NCBI GenBank assembly: GCA_028023455.1
Contig: JAQFVV010006472.1
Location: 1,055,886 to 1,119,885, forward strand
From: Epiperipatus broadwayi
Taxonomy: Eukaryota; Onychophora; Udeonychophora; Euonychophora; Peripatidae
Reading direction: 5' to 3'
DNA: 64,000 nucleotides
The first letter of the stretch is position 1. Each line of letters opens with the position of its first letter. This document shows, piece after piece, positions 1 through 11,773 of the stretch. The position numbers and the translations under genes were made by a program. The notes below the pieces were generated by a model. The model worked only from the letters and a program-made list of their open reading frames with translations, searched no databases and was not told where the DNA came from.

Positions 1-661
1 TATGGACCATGTGGCCATTTTTTCGGGATTGAATTTTAGAGTATAATCTTTTGTGTATTTTTTTAATATGTTATGTAGTTTTGGTAACAATTTCTGTGAG
101 GGAAGAAAAACAGTTATGTCATCCATGAATGAAATATGATTAATTGTACGGTTTAAAAAAATTGTTTGTATTCCCGGTAGTTCAGTTTCAATTTGAAGTA
201 AGAGGGGATTAATGTAGGTGATGAAGAGGAGGGCACTAAGGGGTGAACCTTGGGGAATTGAATTATGTGGAGTGAATTCTGATGACATTTTTCCATTTAA
301 GGTGATGTGTATGTTTCTATTTATAAAGAGATTAGCTAAAATATACATAATTGGAATCGGGATTCCATGACTACCAAGCACTTCTAAGAGTTTTTCAATA
401 GGCACAGAATCAAAGGCAGCTTCAATATCTAATTGTACTGCAATAGGTGCAGCTTTTCTATGGTGGCGAATGTCATCAGTTAGTGCCCTAAATAAGACAT
501 GAGCCTCGGGGATGGATGAGCCTTTTTTGGCAAACTGAAATTTAGATAGAGTAGGTAATATAAGAGGCTGGATTTTATCTTTAATAATGGATTCTATTAT
601 TTTAATGATTAGTGGGGACATAGATATAGGTCTAAGATTATTGAGAGGGGAGGGTAGTAAA
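1..661 (-). CDS. LINE A ORF2 reverse transcriptase domain, partial (runs off the window)
   Basis: Minus-strand translation without a stop gives the RT blocks in order: LRPISMSPL (block 1-2), a QFAKKGSS segment where the usual GFR motif lies, QLDIEAAFDSV (motif A), NSIPQGSPLSALLF (motif B), and SFMDDITVFLP (motif C, catalytic FMDD). The palm ends in a KFNPEKMATWS segment (motif D region) at the window edge. Asp residues in motifs A and C are intact, so the domain could be active. It is in frame with the endonuclease once the homopolymer slip near 665 is allowed. Fingers and palm resemble the other RT fragments here (LINE B, C and D), so all four belong to one broad family. Confidence 0.88.
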
Positions 662-2131
662 GGTTTTTTTTAGAAAGGGCACTAGTGAGACAGGATAGAG
701 TAGTTCTATACTATGAATTTGATTTGACAAGTAATGTAGCATATTGTAAATTATGGGAATAGTAAAGTGGCTAAGGTGTTCAAGCAAAAATTTCGGAATG
801 GCATGTGTTCCTGGATGCGAGTTGTTTGGAATAGTTTTTAATTTATTTGTAATGTCTTCTTTAGATATATTAAGGATAGTTTGTGACATACCAAAATAAA
901 GTGGAGCGAGAATTGGCATAGGTAGCTTTTGAAATTTAGTTTTAAAATATTGTTTAATTGGTGGAAGCATATTTATTCCGGTAATCATTTTATCATTTAT
1001 TAATATGGATGAGGGTGTGGTTATATTAGAGTTATAGCCTAATGCCCATTTGATATATGCCCTTGACCAGTCATGGGTGTTTTTTAAAAAAATTTTGGCT
1101 TTTTTAATAGAAAGATAATTAGCTAGTGTAAGTTGTGTCTGTTTGAACTCTTGCTTTAGTAACATTATGGTATTAACTGAATTTGAGCTGGTAGGTGTGC
1201 TTTTTAGCTTCATATGCAGTATATCTAATTTTTTGCTAAGTGCAGTAGGAGAAGGATTTCTTGCAGTATAATGTTTGATGTTAGAAGCTAAAATATTAAT
1301 GAAGGAAAACCAAGCTTCTGTTGGTTGGAGTGAAAGTATGTCAATTTTTTTAAAATAAATGTATGCATTAGATATTATGGCTTCAGGAGCATTTGTTTTT
1401 AATAATAAATGGGTGGTATTGTTCAGTAAAAGTGTTGAGTGTATCTGCATATCTAAATTTAATACGACATTAAGGGCATGATGGTCAGAAAAAGCTACTG
1501 GGTTTAGGGAGGGTGTAATTATAAAGTGCAATTCAGGAGAGTAAAAGAGTAGATCTATTAGTGATGAATGATTTTTAGTGAAAAATGATATTGTATTTGA
1601 TGAAAAGAAACCTTCTGAGCTCATTAGCCTTTTGTTAATTTTATGAAGATATTTCATTGTAAAGTCTTGGTATGACATATTAAAGTCACCCAAGAGAATT
1701 ATGGGGTGTGGATTTGTTGCTAGTGTTAAATTAATTATGTTAATAAGCTGGTGTATGAGTATTGGTTGATTATATAAGTATAATGCTATAATATTTATTG
1801 TGCATGCTGCATTATGAAGAGTGATGATAATCATGTGTTGATCAATATATAAGATGTTGAAAGATTGGAATGGAGAATTCCTATTGATGAGTACTCCTAT
1901 TCCTGCAGCTGAATAGTTTGATGTGGAAAATCTGGTATATCCAAACTTGGCAAGATGCTGCTCAGGTTTAAAAGGAGAACTTACTGAGCATTTGGTTTCT
2001 GTAAAAAAAAGAATATGTGGTGTGAATTGCCGAATCCAGCTGGTAATGGCAAACATTCTATGGGGTGAGTTTATCCCTCTGACATTAACTTCAGTAATTG
2101 ATACTAGCATGAGTAATTCTAGATTGTACAA
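662..2131 (-). CDS. LINE A ORF2 N-terminal part: APE-type endonuclease and linker
   Basis: The endonuclease nicks target DNA to prime reverse transcription. The catalytic set is complete: Asn in NVRGIN (residue 16), Glu in TETK (45), the GDFN motif (148-151), Asp in SLID (193), and the final SDHH (215-218). About 250 residues of helical linker follow, leading to the RT. The start is uncertain: Met1 and Met8 are both upstream of the first catalytic residue. The frame ends near 638, but a shift by one base at a run of eight T (about 665-672 on the plus strand) restores the reading into the RT, so the break is probably a recent slip or a sequencing error in a homopolymer. Confidence 0.85.
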
Positions 2132-2627
2132 TGATTATGGTAATTTGTTGTATATGCATAATGTTTGTAGTTGTTAATGATCTTGGTAGTGGAAAGTAAG
2201 ATTTTATGGAGTAAGTATAGTCATATGAAGACTGGAACAGTCTATCCAATGTAACAGTGGGATAGGATGTTAAAGGAAGGTAATAATTTTGTATAGTATA
2301 TAATGAGAATAGATATAGCATGTTTAATAATAAAAGGAAAAATGTATTAGTGAGTTTATAATTTATAGATATATGTGTTTGTTTATTATAAAGTTTATGT
2401 TTATTTAGTTTACGGGTATAAGATGTAATTATGTGTGGTTGTTTGTCATGTAGTGTGTGTATAATATTATTAATGTGATATATGTATTTTAGCTGGGTAA
2501 GTGTAATCAGCAATGAACCCCTACCAAACATAAAAATTAACAAAAAAATCATTACAACAGAGTATTTAACACAAATTGGATAAAATAAAAATAAAATAAA
2601 AACGGTTGGATATAGTTCTTCATTCAT
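2091..2627 (-). CDS. Small ORF between ORF1 and the endonuclease ORF of LINE A, hydrophobic N-terminus
   Basis: This 178-codon frame starts 9 bases after the ORF1 stop and overlaps the start of the endonuclease ORF by about 40 bases. Its N-terminus (about residues 6-35) is strongly hydrophobic, rich in Phe, Ile, Leu and Val, and could be a signal anchor. The rest is rich in Tyr, Thr, Ser and Asn with no motif I recognise. Two readings are possible: a real accessory ORF, or an open stretch of spacer with AT-rich composition. The same interval in LINE B (about 25950-26880) also has coding-like fragments, one containing the shared string TQLKY, which gives weak support to a conserved product. 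Function unknown. Confidence 0.4.
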   Translation of the reverse strand: MNEELYPTVFILFLFYPICVKYSVVMIFLLIFMFGRGSLLITLTQLKYIYHINNIIHTLHDKQPHIITSYTRKLNKHKLYNKQTHISINYKLTNTFFLLLLNMLYLFSLYTIQNYYLPLTSYPTVTLDRLFQSSYDYTYSIKSYFPLPRSLTTTNIMHIQQITIIIVQSRITHASINY

Positions 2628-2636
2628 GATATATCA

Positions 2637-4503
2637 CTAAGTTTTGTTTGGTTTAATGTGTCCAGGATAATTTGCATTAGGATTATCTGATGTGTGTTCA
2701 GTATTAACTTTTATTTTCTTATGTGTTCTTCTGTGGATATCAACACCAGCTAAATATACCTGCTGTTGTGGTGTTGAAGTGGAAGCAACTGAACGCAATT
2801 GTCTATCCGAGTGTGTGTCCGTTGGAGTTCCTGTTATTTGGAGGTCAGAGTTATTAGATTTTATTTTCTTTTTAAACGGAATGGATTGCTTTGTTGGAGC
2901 ATGATTCACTGGTGATTTACATTTTATAGCGGTAGATTGATTATTATTATCTTGAATCAATTCAGTTACATCAATTCCCTTTTTTCTTTTTGCAATTTTT
3001 TTATTTTTTGTTACTAATTGAAACGGAATGGAATCTTCCGCGAAAATATCTTCAAGCTCACTTGATGAGGATGAGCTAATATTCTCATCATCAAGTTCTG
3101 AGTTACTAATTATTGGTACATCCAGGTGTATTGGTATTGATTGTTTGTCAGAGATAATCAAGGTTGATGAATCCGGAAGAGCGTCGTAACTCCGTTTGGG
3201 TATTATCATTATCTCCTGTTTGACTTAAAGTTGGTGTTATTTTGATGTTGATATTTTCGTTATATTTTGTTGTATTTAATTGGCTCCAGCAACGATGTGT
3301 TCTCGAGTGTTTTAATCCGCATTTTTGACATACTTTGGTAGGGCAGTCTTGTATTAAATGCGATCGTTGTTTGCAATGAAAGCACTGGGGTGGTAAACCT
3401 CTGAAAGTGACGATTACTGGTGAGATGTCTGTTTCATGTACAGTTGGTATATCACTAGGTGTAACATTCTTGTTTAATGTTATGCTAAACGTCGCAATAT
3501 TTAAAAATACTGGGATAACTGCATTTTTATCAAGCAGATATTTAAAGTTTGTTATTTTCCCGTATTTTGACAGAATTAATTGCAAGTCAATTTCATTAAA
3601 ATCAACGTGGCAGTTTTTGATTCTTCCTTGTAGAGATAGGGGTCGCTCCATATCGATGTAACAAAGGATTCTTGAGTTCAAAAATTTAATATTATTTTTG
3701 AAAATATTCCTTTGCGTTTTATTATGGAATTCTATGCATAAATATCTATTATTAGGATGGTATAATATTTTATAAATAAATGTCCATAATTTTTTTTCAG
3801 TCAAAAGTTGATAAAATTCATCCATAGGAAATTTAAATAAATCGCATTCCGTGTTTGTAACTGCCATTATTAACGTTTTCTCGCTATGAAATTTTTGGAA
3901 CGATCTAAAGAGACTTTGAGGTATGGTTTGGTTAAAATTATTTGTGTACTGAGCATATAATTCCGAAGTAATTAATTGGGTATCATCTGGTATTATATTT
4001 ACATTATTTTGTTCGTCTTCGTTATCATTTTCTAGGCCTAATACTTCTGTTAAGTATTCAGTTGAATTTTGCACGTTACTGGTAATATTATCGGCATGAG
4101 ATTTAACTGCTCTAGCATACGAATTATTTTCTTTTATTTGATTTTCCTTTAGATCTTGTTTGAAAAAATGTTGATTATTGTCTGATTCTTGCATAAGGTT
4201 ATTAGCATTAATATTATTAGTTGTTTTCGGTAATTCTGGGAAACTGTCCATGTTTTCGATAGACTCTTGCATGCTCGTTTGAACGTTAACAGAGCCGAAT
4301 GTTTTTCTAGGTTTCATTAGCTTTGCTTGCGGTTTCACTTGATTGCTAGTTTGAATTGTGTTATTCGATTTATTTTGGTTATTGATTGTAATTTGAACAT
4401 CTTCAGTTTGAAATAATGAATTATTATTAGACATAACAGAATTATTTGTAGGCTCACTTACGTTTGTCATTTGATTTAGAAGCAACGAGTCTTTCGACTC
4501 CAT
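2637..4503 (-). CDS. LINE A ORF1, gag-like nucleic-acid-binding protein (one frameshift)
   Basis: ORF1 proteins bind the LINE RNA and form the ribonucleoprotein that carries it to the nucleus. The first open part (4503-3148, 451 residues) has an Asn/Gln-rich N-terminus, a central folded region around residues 210-350, then two zinc knuckles. The first is a canonical C-x2-C-x4-H-x4-C (about residues 374-387); the second is close to canonical (about 392-405). The frame closes at 3148, but another frame opens at 3209 and runs to 2637 with an acidic Ser-rich stretch followed by a basic tail. I read this as one ~620-residue protein broken by a single frameshift near 3200. The corresponding protein of LINE B is recognisable at 26888-28085, including its knuckle region. 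Start chosen at 4503 because no in-frame ATG lies upstream. Confidence 0.75.
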
Positions 4504-4710
4504 AGTTATAGAACAGATAAATTAAATCTGTCAGATTTTAAAAAAGGAAGTAGATTTTACCTACCTAATTGTTTATTCCGGTGTAATAAACTATAATGAT
4601 AAAAGTATCAACCACAAGTAGACTCAAATAGTAGAATTTCAATGAAAATTTTAAAATTATTTTGGAGCCAAAACGACGTGCTTGTGAGGCATGGTGGCCA
4701 TCTTGACTAC

Positions 4711-4904
<194 letters not shown>

Positions 4905-7629
4905 TTCAAAGAAAACTTTATTGATAATCATAGGGTTACATTTGCCATAAGCCACTCTGTATAAGTATGTTTACATTGCTAATGAATGGAACAAGTTTAA
5001 GTGTGTACATGCGATGGAACACAAAAAACTAAATTAGGGGGAGAAGGTATTCAATGTTGTCTTTGTTGAACATATTTTTGTGGCATGGTAGTTAGTCTAT
5101 TCATTTACTAATTTCTCTTTGGATATGTTTTATACAAATGCCTTTAAGGGAGGGGGGTGCAAATACATATGTATATGTTACATTTGTGAGTGTTACTACC
5201 TGTAATCTGAGTTCTGAAAAGTCTTGTGTTATCACTGTTCAATTGCAAACATTAACTTATATATCTATTGCCATGCTGGGTTTAGTTTTCTTTTCAGTGT
5301 TTGAGTCTTCTATATCAATAGTATGCAGTCAAAGACAACATTCTCTGCATTTTTATTTGTAGACACGTCACATCTTTTGGAGAAAAATATTGGTGTATGG
5401 CACAGATTGGTAGTTATATAGAGCCACATTAGAGGTTTGATTGTTGTGTTATCAGTGACCAGGTTGCTGTGAAAATGTCTGGATGTGCAATTTTATTGTC
5501 TCTTGCTCGTAATTTTGCCAGTTTGATTTTGAATGTTGATGGATGTTGCCTTGTGTTGTTACCTAAGGTGAATGTGCACCTAGTGCACCATTATGCATAA
5601 AACACAAAAGTGGCTGCATGGACTGATGAAATAGAACCTTATGTAATATGGATTAAAGATTGTCTGAAGGATAGTGTTAGATTATCTATATGCTCCTGTC
5701 ATGATATAGCAAATTATGTCAAGTTAGACAAAGATAGAAAAGATGTTGCTTTGTTTCTTCAGCCCTGTAGCATAGGGGACAAAAAGGATCTATGTTAGTG
5801 TACAGTCTTGGGTATCTTAGAAAATATGTTGTGGGCAGTGCGTGCAGGTTTAATCTCAACAAAAAATCAAAATATTTTGGCTCCAGCGATCATTTTTTTT
5901 TAAACTTATGGAATAATTGTTGATTATTTATTCTAAGCATTGTCAGATTGGTGACATCACTTGGATTTGGATGTGAATAAATTTGCTAGTGTGAGTACTT
6001 GTATATTGTTTGAAAAAATATCTGTGGACATGTGGTTTTTATATAATTGATGATGGATGACAGTTGGTCATAGGCAGGGGGTGGCCTATCTGTTGGTGTT
6101 ATTTGAAGAAGGCATTGAAACATTGAAAAGTGTTTGGCTACAGCTGCTATTATGTCTGTGGCCTTCTGTAGATGAAAAGTATAAATGCTATGAAGTTCCA
6201 GTCCATTGTGAATGAGTAGTCTGGTAACATGTGTTGCAGATATTGACGCTGTCTTCTTCTGTCACAAAAGCTTATTGCAGAGAGAAGAGATTTTGTTTAT
6301 AAAACCTAAAGTGACAATGGGTGATTAATAGGTGATTTTTGTTGTGACTAGCTGGTTAAACAGCTGGATCTTGGAGTATATTGACATATGCCTTTGAGAG
6401 TGAAGTAGTGATTTGCTCTGTTTCTTTTTTGAGTTTGTTTTGGATTTTGACTCTTATTGCACTTACACTACTATAAAAAGGAAATCCCAGAAAGGAGATG
6501 GCTTTCCCCCCATATATGCCTGTGTATGGTTTTGTAATATAAAGAGACCAAACTGCAGCCTTATTTAGATTGACCATGAGTTTGTGTGTAGCTGAGAATT
6601 CTTGTAGTATTGTATGCAAGGCTGGGAGGTATTTTTTAGATGGGAGGAAGACAGTTATGTCATCCATATAAGCAATACCTTTTACCTGCTGAGATGTGTT
6701 TGGTATTTGTATGCCAATGAAGGTTGCTGGATTTTCACTAATATGGGGTTGATATAGAAAGTGAAAAGTAAAGAGATCACGAGGAATCCTTGGAAGATTG
6801 ATTGTGTTGGAGTAAAAGTTATGAAATTTTATGCCACTGAGTGTAATATGTATTTCCTGATTCAGCATCAAGTTGACTATAACATATACAAGAGTACAAG
6901 GTATTGTGGTGGCATCCGATACTTCAATTAATATCTCAATTGCCACAGAATTAAAAGCTGACTTAATGTCTATTTGGACTGTAACTGAGCTATATTTTTG
7001 GGACATACACTGAGCTCAACACAGCTTTGAAAAGGAGTGTGGCCTGTTCTGTGGATGATTGCTTTCTTGTGAACTGATATAGTAAAATCAAAGAGAGCAT
7101 ATATGGCTCTATCTTGTCTTTAATTACTTTCTCAATGATCTTGATGACTATTGGGCCCATGTAGATGGGCTGAATGTTATTAAGAGTGTTCTGATTGGAT
7201 AAAGATTTTCAATGTTGTATATTTTTGTGAGAGATAGTTTGCAAGATTACATAACACTTGAGTAGTTGTACAGCTAAGGTGCTCATACATAAATTTTGGT
7301 TTGCCATAAGTTCCTGGATGACATGCATGGGCAGAGTGGCAAGTTTCAAAGCAAATTTTTTAGTGGTAAATGATGTATTTGTTTTAGGTGATCCAAAATA
7401 ATTGGGAGGTGGGTTGAAGAGTTGATGTGTTTTGAAGCTTGTTTTAAATGCTTGTAAATAGGTTTGATCACATTAAGTGCTGCATGTATAGTTGCTTTAA
7501 TTTGAAGTGCCATAAAAACATATTAATGTATGCTGATGACTGAGGCATATTTTCCTTTTTTATGGCTATGTAGTCTTTAAGTGCTGCACATGTGTTGTTA
7601 TATGGCTGGGTGAGCATATATATATACAC
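4905..7629 (-). mobile_element. LINE B, 3' segment (RT, C-terminal region, 3' UTR)
   Basis: This is the 3'-most part of the old LINE whose other pieces lie at 8586-9415 and 25780-28180. The minus-strand end reads ATCAATAAAGTTTTCTTTG followed by trinucleotide repeats. A nearly identical end occurs at 28985 (minus) and at about 63797 (plus), marking these as 3' ends of the same LINE family. Confidence 0.8.
5050..7625 (-). pseudogene. LINE B ORF2: decayed reverse transcriptase and C-terminal region
   Basis: The best open stretch is 7006-6356 (216 residues). It has motif A (QIDIKSAFNSV), an eroded motif B (the PQGSP string is lost, reading LPRIPRD), the catalytic YMDD (residues 113-116), a VNLNKAAVWS segment and a FLGFP segment. 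Upstream (7625-7020) the thumb/finger blocks are present only as fragments among stops. Downstream (6350-5050) the Cys-rich C-terminal part seen intact in LINE C is only faintly visible. Many stops and frameshifts; not functional. Confidence 0.8.
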
Positions 7630-8585
7630 ACACCTGGGTCTCTTTTTACACAGATTTATTTAATGCGATTTTGAAGTTATGCGATTCATGTTTCTCTGGA
7701 AGTCGAACTCCGATAATGCACTATTACTTTAAATAATAAATTTTACGTATATTGAAAGTAATAGCACATTATTGGAATTCGACTTTCATCTTAGTAATTT
7801 CAATATTTTCAGTGCTTTATAATAGTAAGATTTTATGCAATAATGAAATTAAAATCATGATTTCCACATTTTATGTATACACACATTAAATTTTACAAGA
7901 TTATAATGTAAATTTGTTCAAATATTGTGCGTGTTAATTTTGCATTTTAAATCACTTTCTGTTTTTGCTTTTTAAAAAAGAACATAATCAATTATTAATC
8001 ATTTAGTGTCTGCAAGTTTATTTTTAAAAGATGAGTAATAGCAGTGTGCACAATTAAAATTTAAAATTAAAAAATTAAAGACAAAAATAAGAATTTAATT
8101 TTTAGTTGTTAGATTAATTACTAATTACTTTGTCACCAGAAAACCATTAACACAATGTGAGTGACGTTGGTGCTAGTTGTATTTTCTCTTATGAAGAATC
8201 TGATTTTTTTACCAGTTTGCAAATGAACCTGTTTATCGGCAAATAGTGATAATAATTAAAACATGTATTAAAGAATGTAAATTACTGTAAATTATGCATA
8301 AAAATATATTGTTTTGAATAAAATTAAATATAGTTAAAAAAGGTTTGTCTTGTATCAATTTTTTTCAAATTTGAAATTTTTTATTAGTCATATTTTATTT
8401 TCTTATTTTTTTTTTGCACGAATTTTAAAGTAATTTTACGTTGGTGCTTTGCTTTTACACGATTTTTGAAAAATCACAGTCCGTATCCCCCCTTTTTCAA
8501 GGTAAGTTACATCTATTTTTGCACAATTTCATTTGCACATGTTTTCTGAGGAACCTATTTATCATGTAAAACGAGACCCAGGTGT
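7630..8585. mobile_element. Non-autonomous element with terminal inverted repeats, inserted in LINE B
   Basis: The ends are inverted copies. The left begins ACACCTGGGTCTC (7630-7642) and the right ends GAGACCCAGGTGT (8573-8585), with partial matching for about 15 further bases inward. Both sides are flanked by TATATATA, compatible with a TA-type target duplication that cannot be resolved. Inside, 7698-7740 and 7753-7790 form a second inverted pair around GAAGTCGAACTCC. No transposase frame is visible. It separates the linker codons of LINE B (8586-8780) from its RT, so it inserted after LINE B. Superfamily unknown. Confidence 0.65.
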
Positions 8586-9415
8586 ATATATATGCTGATA
8601 TGTATTAGGAATGGGTTTAGACATTGTTATCCTCTTGTGTAGTTCATTTGCCATAGCTAAAAGGCTGAAGGGTTTAAGTGTTTTTCTGGTGATATGATTA
8701 ATATTAAATGAAAGTATATTTATGTATACCTGATATCTCTGCATGGCACTTAGTTGCAGTCCTTCAAGTTTATGGAGCATAATATATGTTTCAGAAAAAA
8801 GAGATTCTAGAGTGGAGTGGATGCCAGTATTACAATTCTCATTGTTTTTCCAAGTGGTAAGGTAGTTGGCTGAATTTCAGTTAGATCAAGTATTGCTGTT
8901 TGAGCAGAATGGTCTGAAAATGGGGATGGATTGAGCTCGAGGATGGTGTAATGATGCAGCATTGGCAAATAAAAGCAAAGGTCAATTAAAGATGTGTGCC
9001 GGTTATTATGGAAATGTTACTGTGTTTGGTGGTAGAAAGCCCTCAGAACTCATGAGTGGTATTGCTATTTAATGCAGCCATTTTGAGATGAAGTCTGTGT
9101 ACTTCATATTAAAATCTCCCATAATGATAGTTGGGTAAAAAGTTGATGACAGAAGTGAGTTGATGGTGAGTATGATGTTTCATATGATGATGTTTCCAGG
9201 TGGGATGTAGGTGAAAATTATGTAGAGAGTGGTCGCATGGTGATGAAATGTTGCTATCAACAAGTTTGCATTAATATATATGAACCTGAATGATATGAAT
9301 GGGGAGGTTGGGGTTATGAATAGGCCAGTTCCACCTGAAGGTGATGACATGTTCCTGGAGCAGGCAAAAAAGTCTTCAGGATGAAGATGCACTGTTGGAT
9401 CAATGTGTGATAACT
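8586..9415 (-). pseudogene. LINE B ORF2: C-terminal two-thirds of the endonuclease, plus linker
   Basis: Minus-strand fragments give, in order, an SGGTGLFIT segment (equivalent to SAAGIGVLI of LINE A), a YIPPGN segment, the catalytic GDFNMK (about 9095-9110) and FSDHSAQ (about 8910-8925), then the linker with ITMSKPIPNTYQ just before the 8585 junction. The N-terminal third with the catalytic Glu is missing here. Its upstream neighbour, beginning ITAFNVHGLN, is found 16 kb away at 25803-25945, on the other side of the inserted block. Stops and frameshifts make it non-coding. Confidence 0.75.
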
Positions 9416-9435
9416 ATATATATATATATATATAT

Positions 9436-10294
9436 TGTGACAGTCAGATGATGTATGTTGGTTTAATCCAGTTCGAATACTAGGCGAAAGTACCTCGAGG
9501 TCACCCATACATGAAATGTTAAATCAAGAATACTATGACCTCTGCCCTATTCGCCTATTCTTGAGGCTAAAACTATGAACCAACAACATTATCTGAGCCA
9601 TACATAAATTACCTTTCATCCAGCCAAGCTTAGCATCAGCAGAGAGACAATGGAAAAGATTACTTATGGGACTAAACAGTTAAATGTGCATAAAAGTACT
9701 ACAAAAAATGTGTTTTGCGTGCCTGGATTATTGGAAAAGTAAAATCAAGCATTAAAATAAAATTAGAAACTGAAGCTTTTTAGTTAAATAAGATATTTAA
9801 TTAATGGCTTTAAAATATTAATAATGACATAATGGCCTCTGCTATTCTCCTGAATTAATGAAAAACTAATTAGACAATAAAAACAGATTAAATGATATAA
9901 TATCTTTGCGGTCTAAGTCTTTTCTTCCCAATTCTAATAAAATTGTCAACTCGAATCTACTTGATAAAGTACAATAAAAAAAGACCTTTCGCAAAGCTTT
10001 TCTAATTGCTTTACACTAAAAATAGTTTACAATTATTTAAGATGTATATAGCTAAATCAGATATACGTAATGAGCTAATGGTGGACAAAAGAGGCGTTTT
10101 CGAGGAGATCAAGTTGGCAAACAATGGAAACTTACTCATATTTATTTTTCAAATATAATTGGAGTTAGAAAGAAATTTTAAATGAAAAATTAACTTTTAA
10201 ACTTAACCACAATGGAATACAAAATATTTATACATGTTAGTAATGAAGAATATTGAAGGAAAAAGGGTTAAATATATATAGAGAGATGATCACG

Positions 10295-10296
<2 letters not shown>
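9436..10296 (+). mobile_element. Candidate solo LTR
   Basis: The segment starts TGTGACAGTC right after a (TA)n run and ends GATCACGCA right before another (AT)n run, so it has TG...CA ends and matching flanks. It carries GC-richer patches than the surroundings. The first bases match the other LTR-like starts here (TGTGACC at 12661, TATAACAGTC at 43755). No coding frame. The right end is a guess, because the flanking DNA at 10332 does not resume LINE B. Confidence 0.35.
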
Positions 10297-10331
<35 letters not shown>

Positions 10332-10332
<1 letters not shown>

Positions 10333-11416
10333 AAGACTAGTCTAATAAAAATGTTTACATAACAAATATAATTAAATACAACATTTCCAAAATATAATTC
10401 AATGAAGCAATTAAGAAAGGTATGAACAAAAAAGGGTAGAAAGTAAATAGTTCAATGGAGGAGAGATACAATTACCATCCTGGATCCTTGGTCATGTTTC
10501 CTCAATGAGCGTAGCTTGATCCGTCCATCGATAGGTATTTGCCTGGACAAGAAAAGTGGAAATACGTAGCATGCTTTTACAAAAAGTCCTACAGACATGG
10601 CACAGAGTTCAGATTAATATGGGGTGGATACTACGGCATTTTGATGGTATTTAAGACCTCGGCAGCAGGCAAAGCTTTGCCTAACCACCTCGCATGGTAG
10701 AATCCATCAAATTCATATGACTTTTAGCTTGTAGCATGTTCAAAATTCTCCGTGATTTTGAAGACAACAGTTTAATAACTTTTTTGAGCAAAAATGGAAA
10801 CAAGAAGCAAAATCTGGGAGGTTCAAAGCACAGGAAAAATCTGAATGAATTCTCTACAGAGAAATTTCAGCAAGCAAAAGCAAAATCTGACAAAAGCAAG
10901 CACAAGAAAAAGCCTCCAGAGAAATCTGAATGAAATCTCCAAAGGGAAATCTGAATGCAATCTCCAAAAGAAAAATCTGAATGCCAGCAAGAAAACTCTG
11001 AATAACTATCTCCAAAAGGAAAATCTGAATCCCAAGTCTTTTGTTCTCACTCTTATTTATACCTTTTTTGTAAGCTACCTTCCATTGTTTTGTGTATGAT
11101 CTTACATCTTGATAAGCCTCCCCCCCCCACGCTCTTTTGTTTCAATGTAACATTTTCTAAAAATAACTTTTACTTTTTTATTCTAAATTTCTTTCTTTAA
11201 ACTTTGAATTTTATTAATTAAAAAAGAAAGAGAAGGCCATCTTTAATTTGCCTTGAATGGGCTAACTAATTACAAACATACATTCTTTTAGAAAATGTTG
11301 GTGGCTTATCTCAAAATAAAATCATATGCCATATTTTAACAAGATTTAAAAAGAAAAATATATTCTTATTTCTTTTAATAAAATAAGCATTTTATTTCAG
11401 CAGAATTTTGCATTAA

Positions 11417-11467
<51 letters not shown>

Positions 11468-11773
11468 GCTTGACGTATATATATATGTTGAATTAAAAGG
11501 TTTTAACAAGTATTTTTTTACTAACAGAAATTTAATCTTAGAAATGGAATTTATTTAAAATGAAATAGTTAAATGAAAATACAAACTATATAAATGTAAT
11601 TAATTTTTGCTTTAATGCAAAACCCTGCTGATATTGGACTATAAACTTAATTTAGGTTTACAATATTAATTAAGTTTATAGGAGGCTGTGAAGCATGGAT
11701 CGGACTTCCAGATTCATTGCTTCAATATATATATATATATATATATATGTTAAAACGAAGATTTGCACGGGTT
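10332..11773. other. Unassigned segment within the block inserted in LINE B
   Basis: Contains a short degenerate minisatellite (10818-11035), a GC-richer patch at 10470-10720 that looks like LTR or leader DNA of another retroelement, and (AT)n runs at 11421-11466 and 11725-11748. I see no credible coding region. Confidence 0.5.
10818..11035 (+). repeat. Degenerate minisatellite with an AAATCTGAATG core
   Basis: The motif AAATCTGAAT followed by a variant of CTCCAAAAG recurs about six times with spacing of roughly 25-40 bases. The open frames across it (Lys/Asn/Gln-rich) are a by-product of the repeat. Confidence 0.6.

Larger units (their letters stand above)
1..4706 (-). mobile_element. LINE A: nearly intact APE-type non-LTR retrotransposon, cut by the left window edge
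   Basis: The element reads leftward. In order it has a short 5' leader (about 4504-4706), a gag-like ORF1 with CCHC zinc knuckles, a small hydrophobic ORF, then an apurinic-type endonuclease followed by an RT that continues past base 1. The leader starts right where the trinucleotide tail of the upstream LINE B ends, and its first bases on the minus strand read TCAAGATGGCC, a typical LINE 5' start. Only two frameshifts are visible (about 3200 and about 665), so this is the youngest LINE here. The clade is not certain; a trinucleotide tail in its relatives recalls I-like and Dong-like LINEs. Confidence 0.85.

Noticed and set aside
2692-2904. Cys-rich 70-codon plus-strand frame
   Set aside because: It is antisense to the basic tail of LINE A ORF1.
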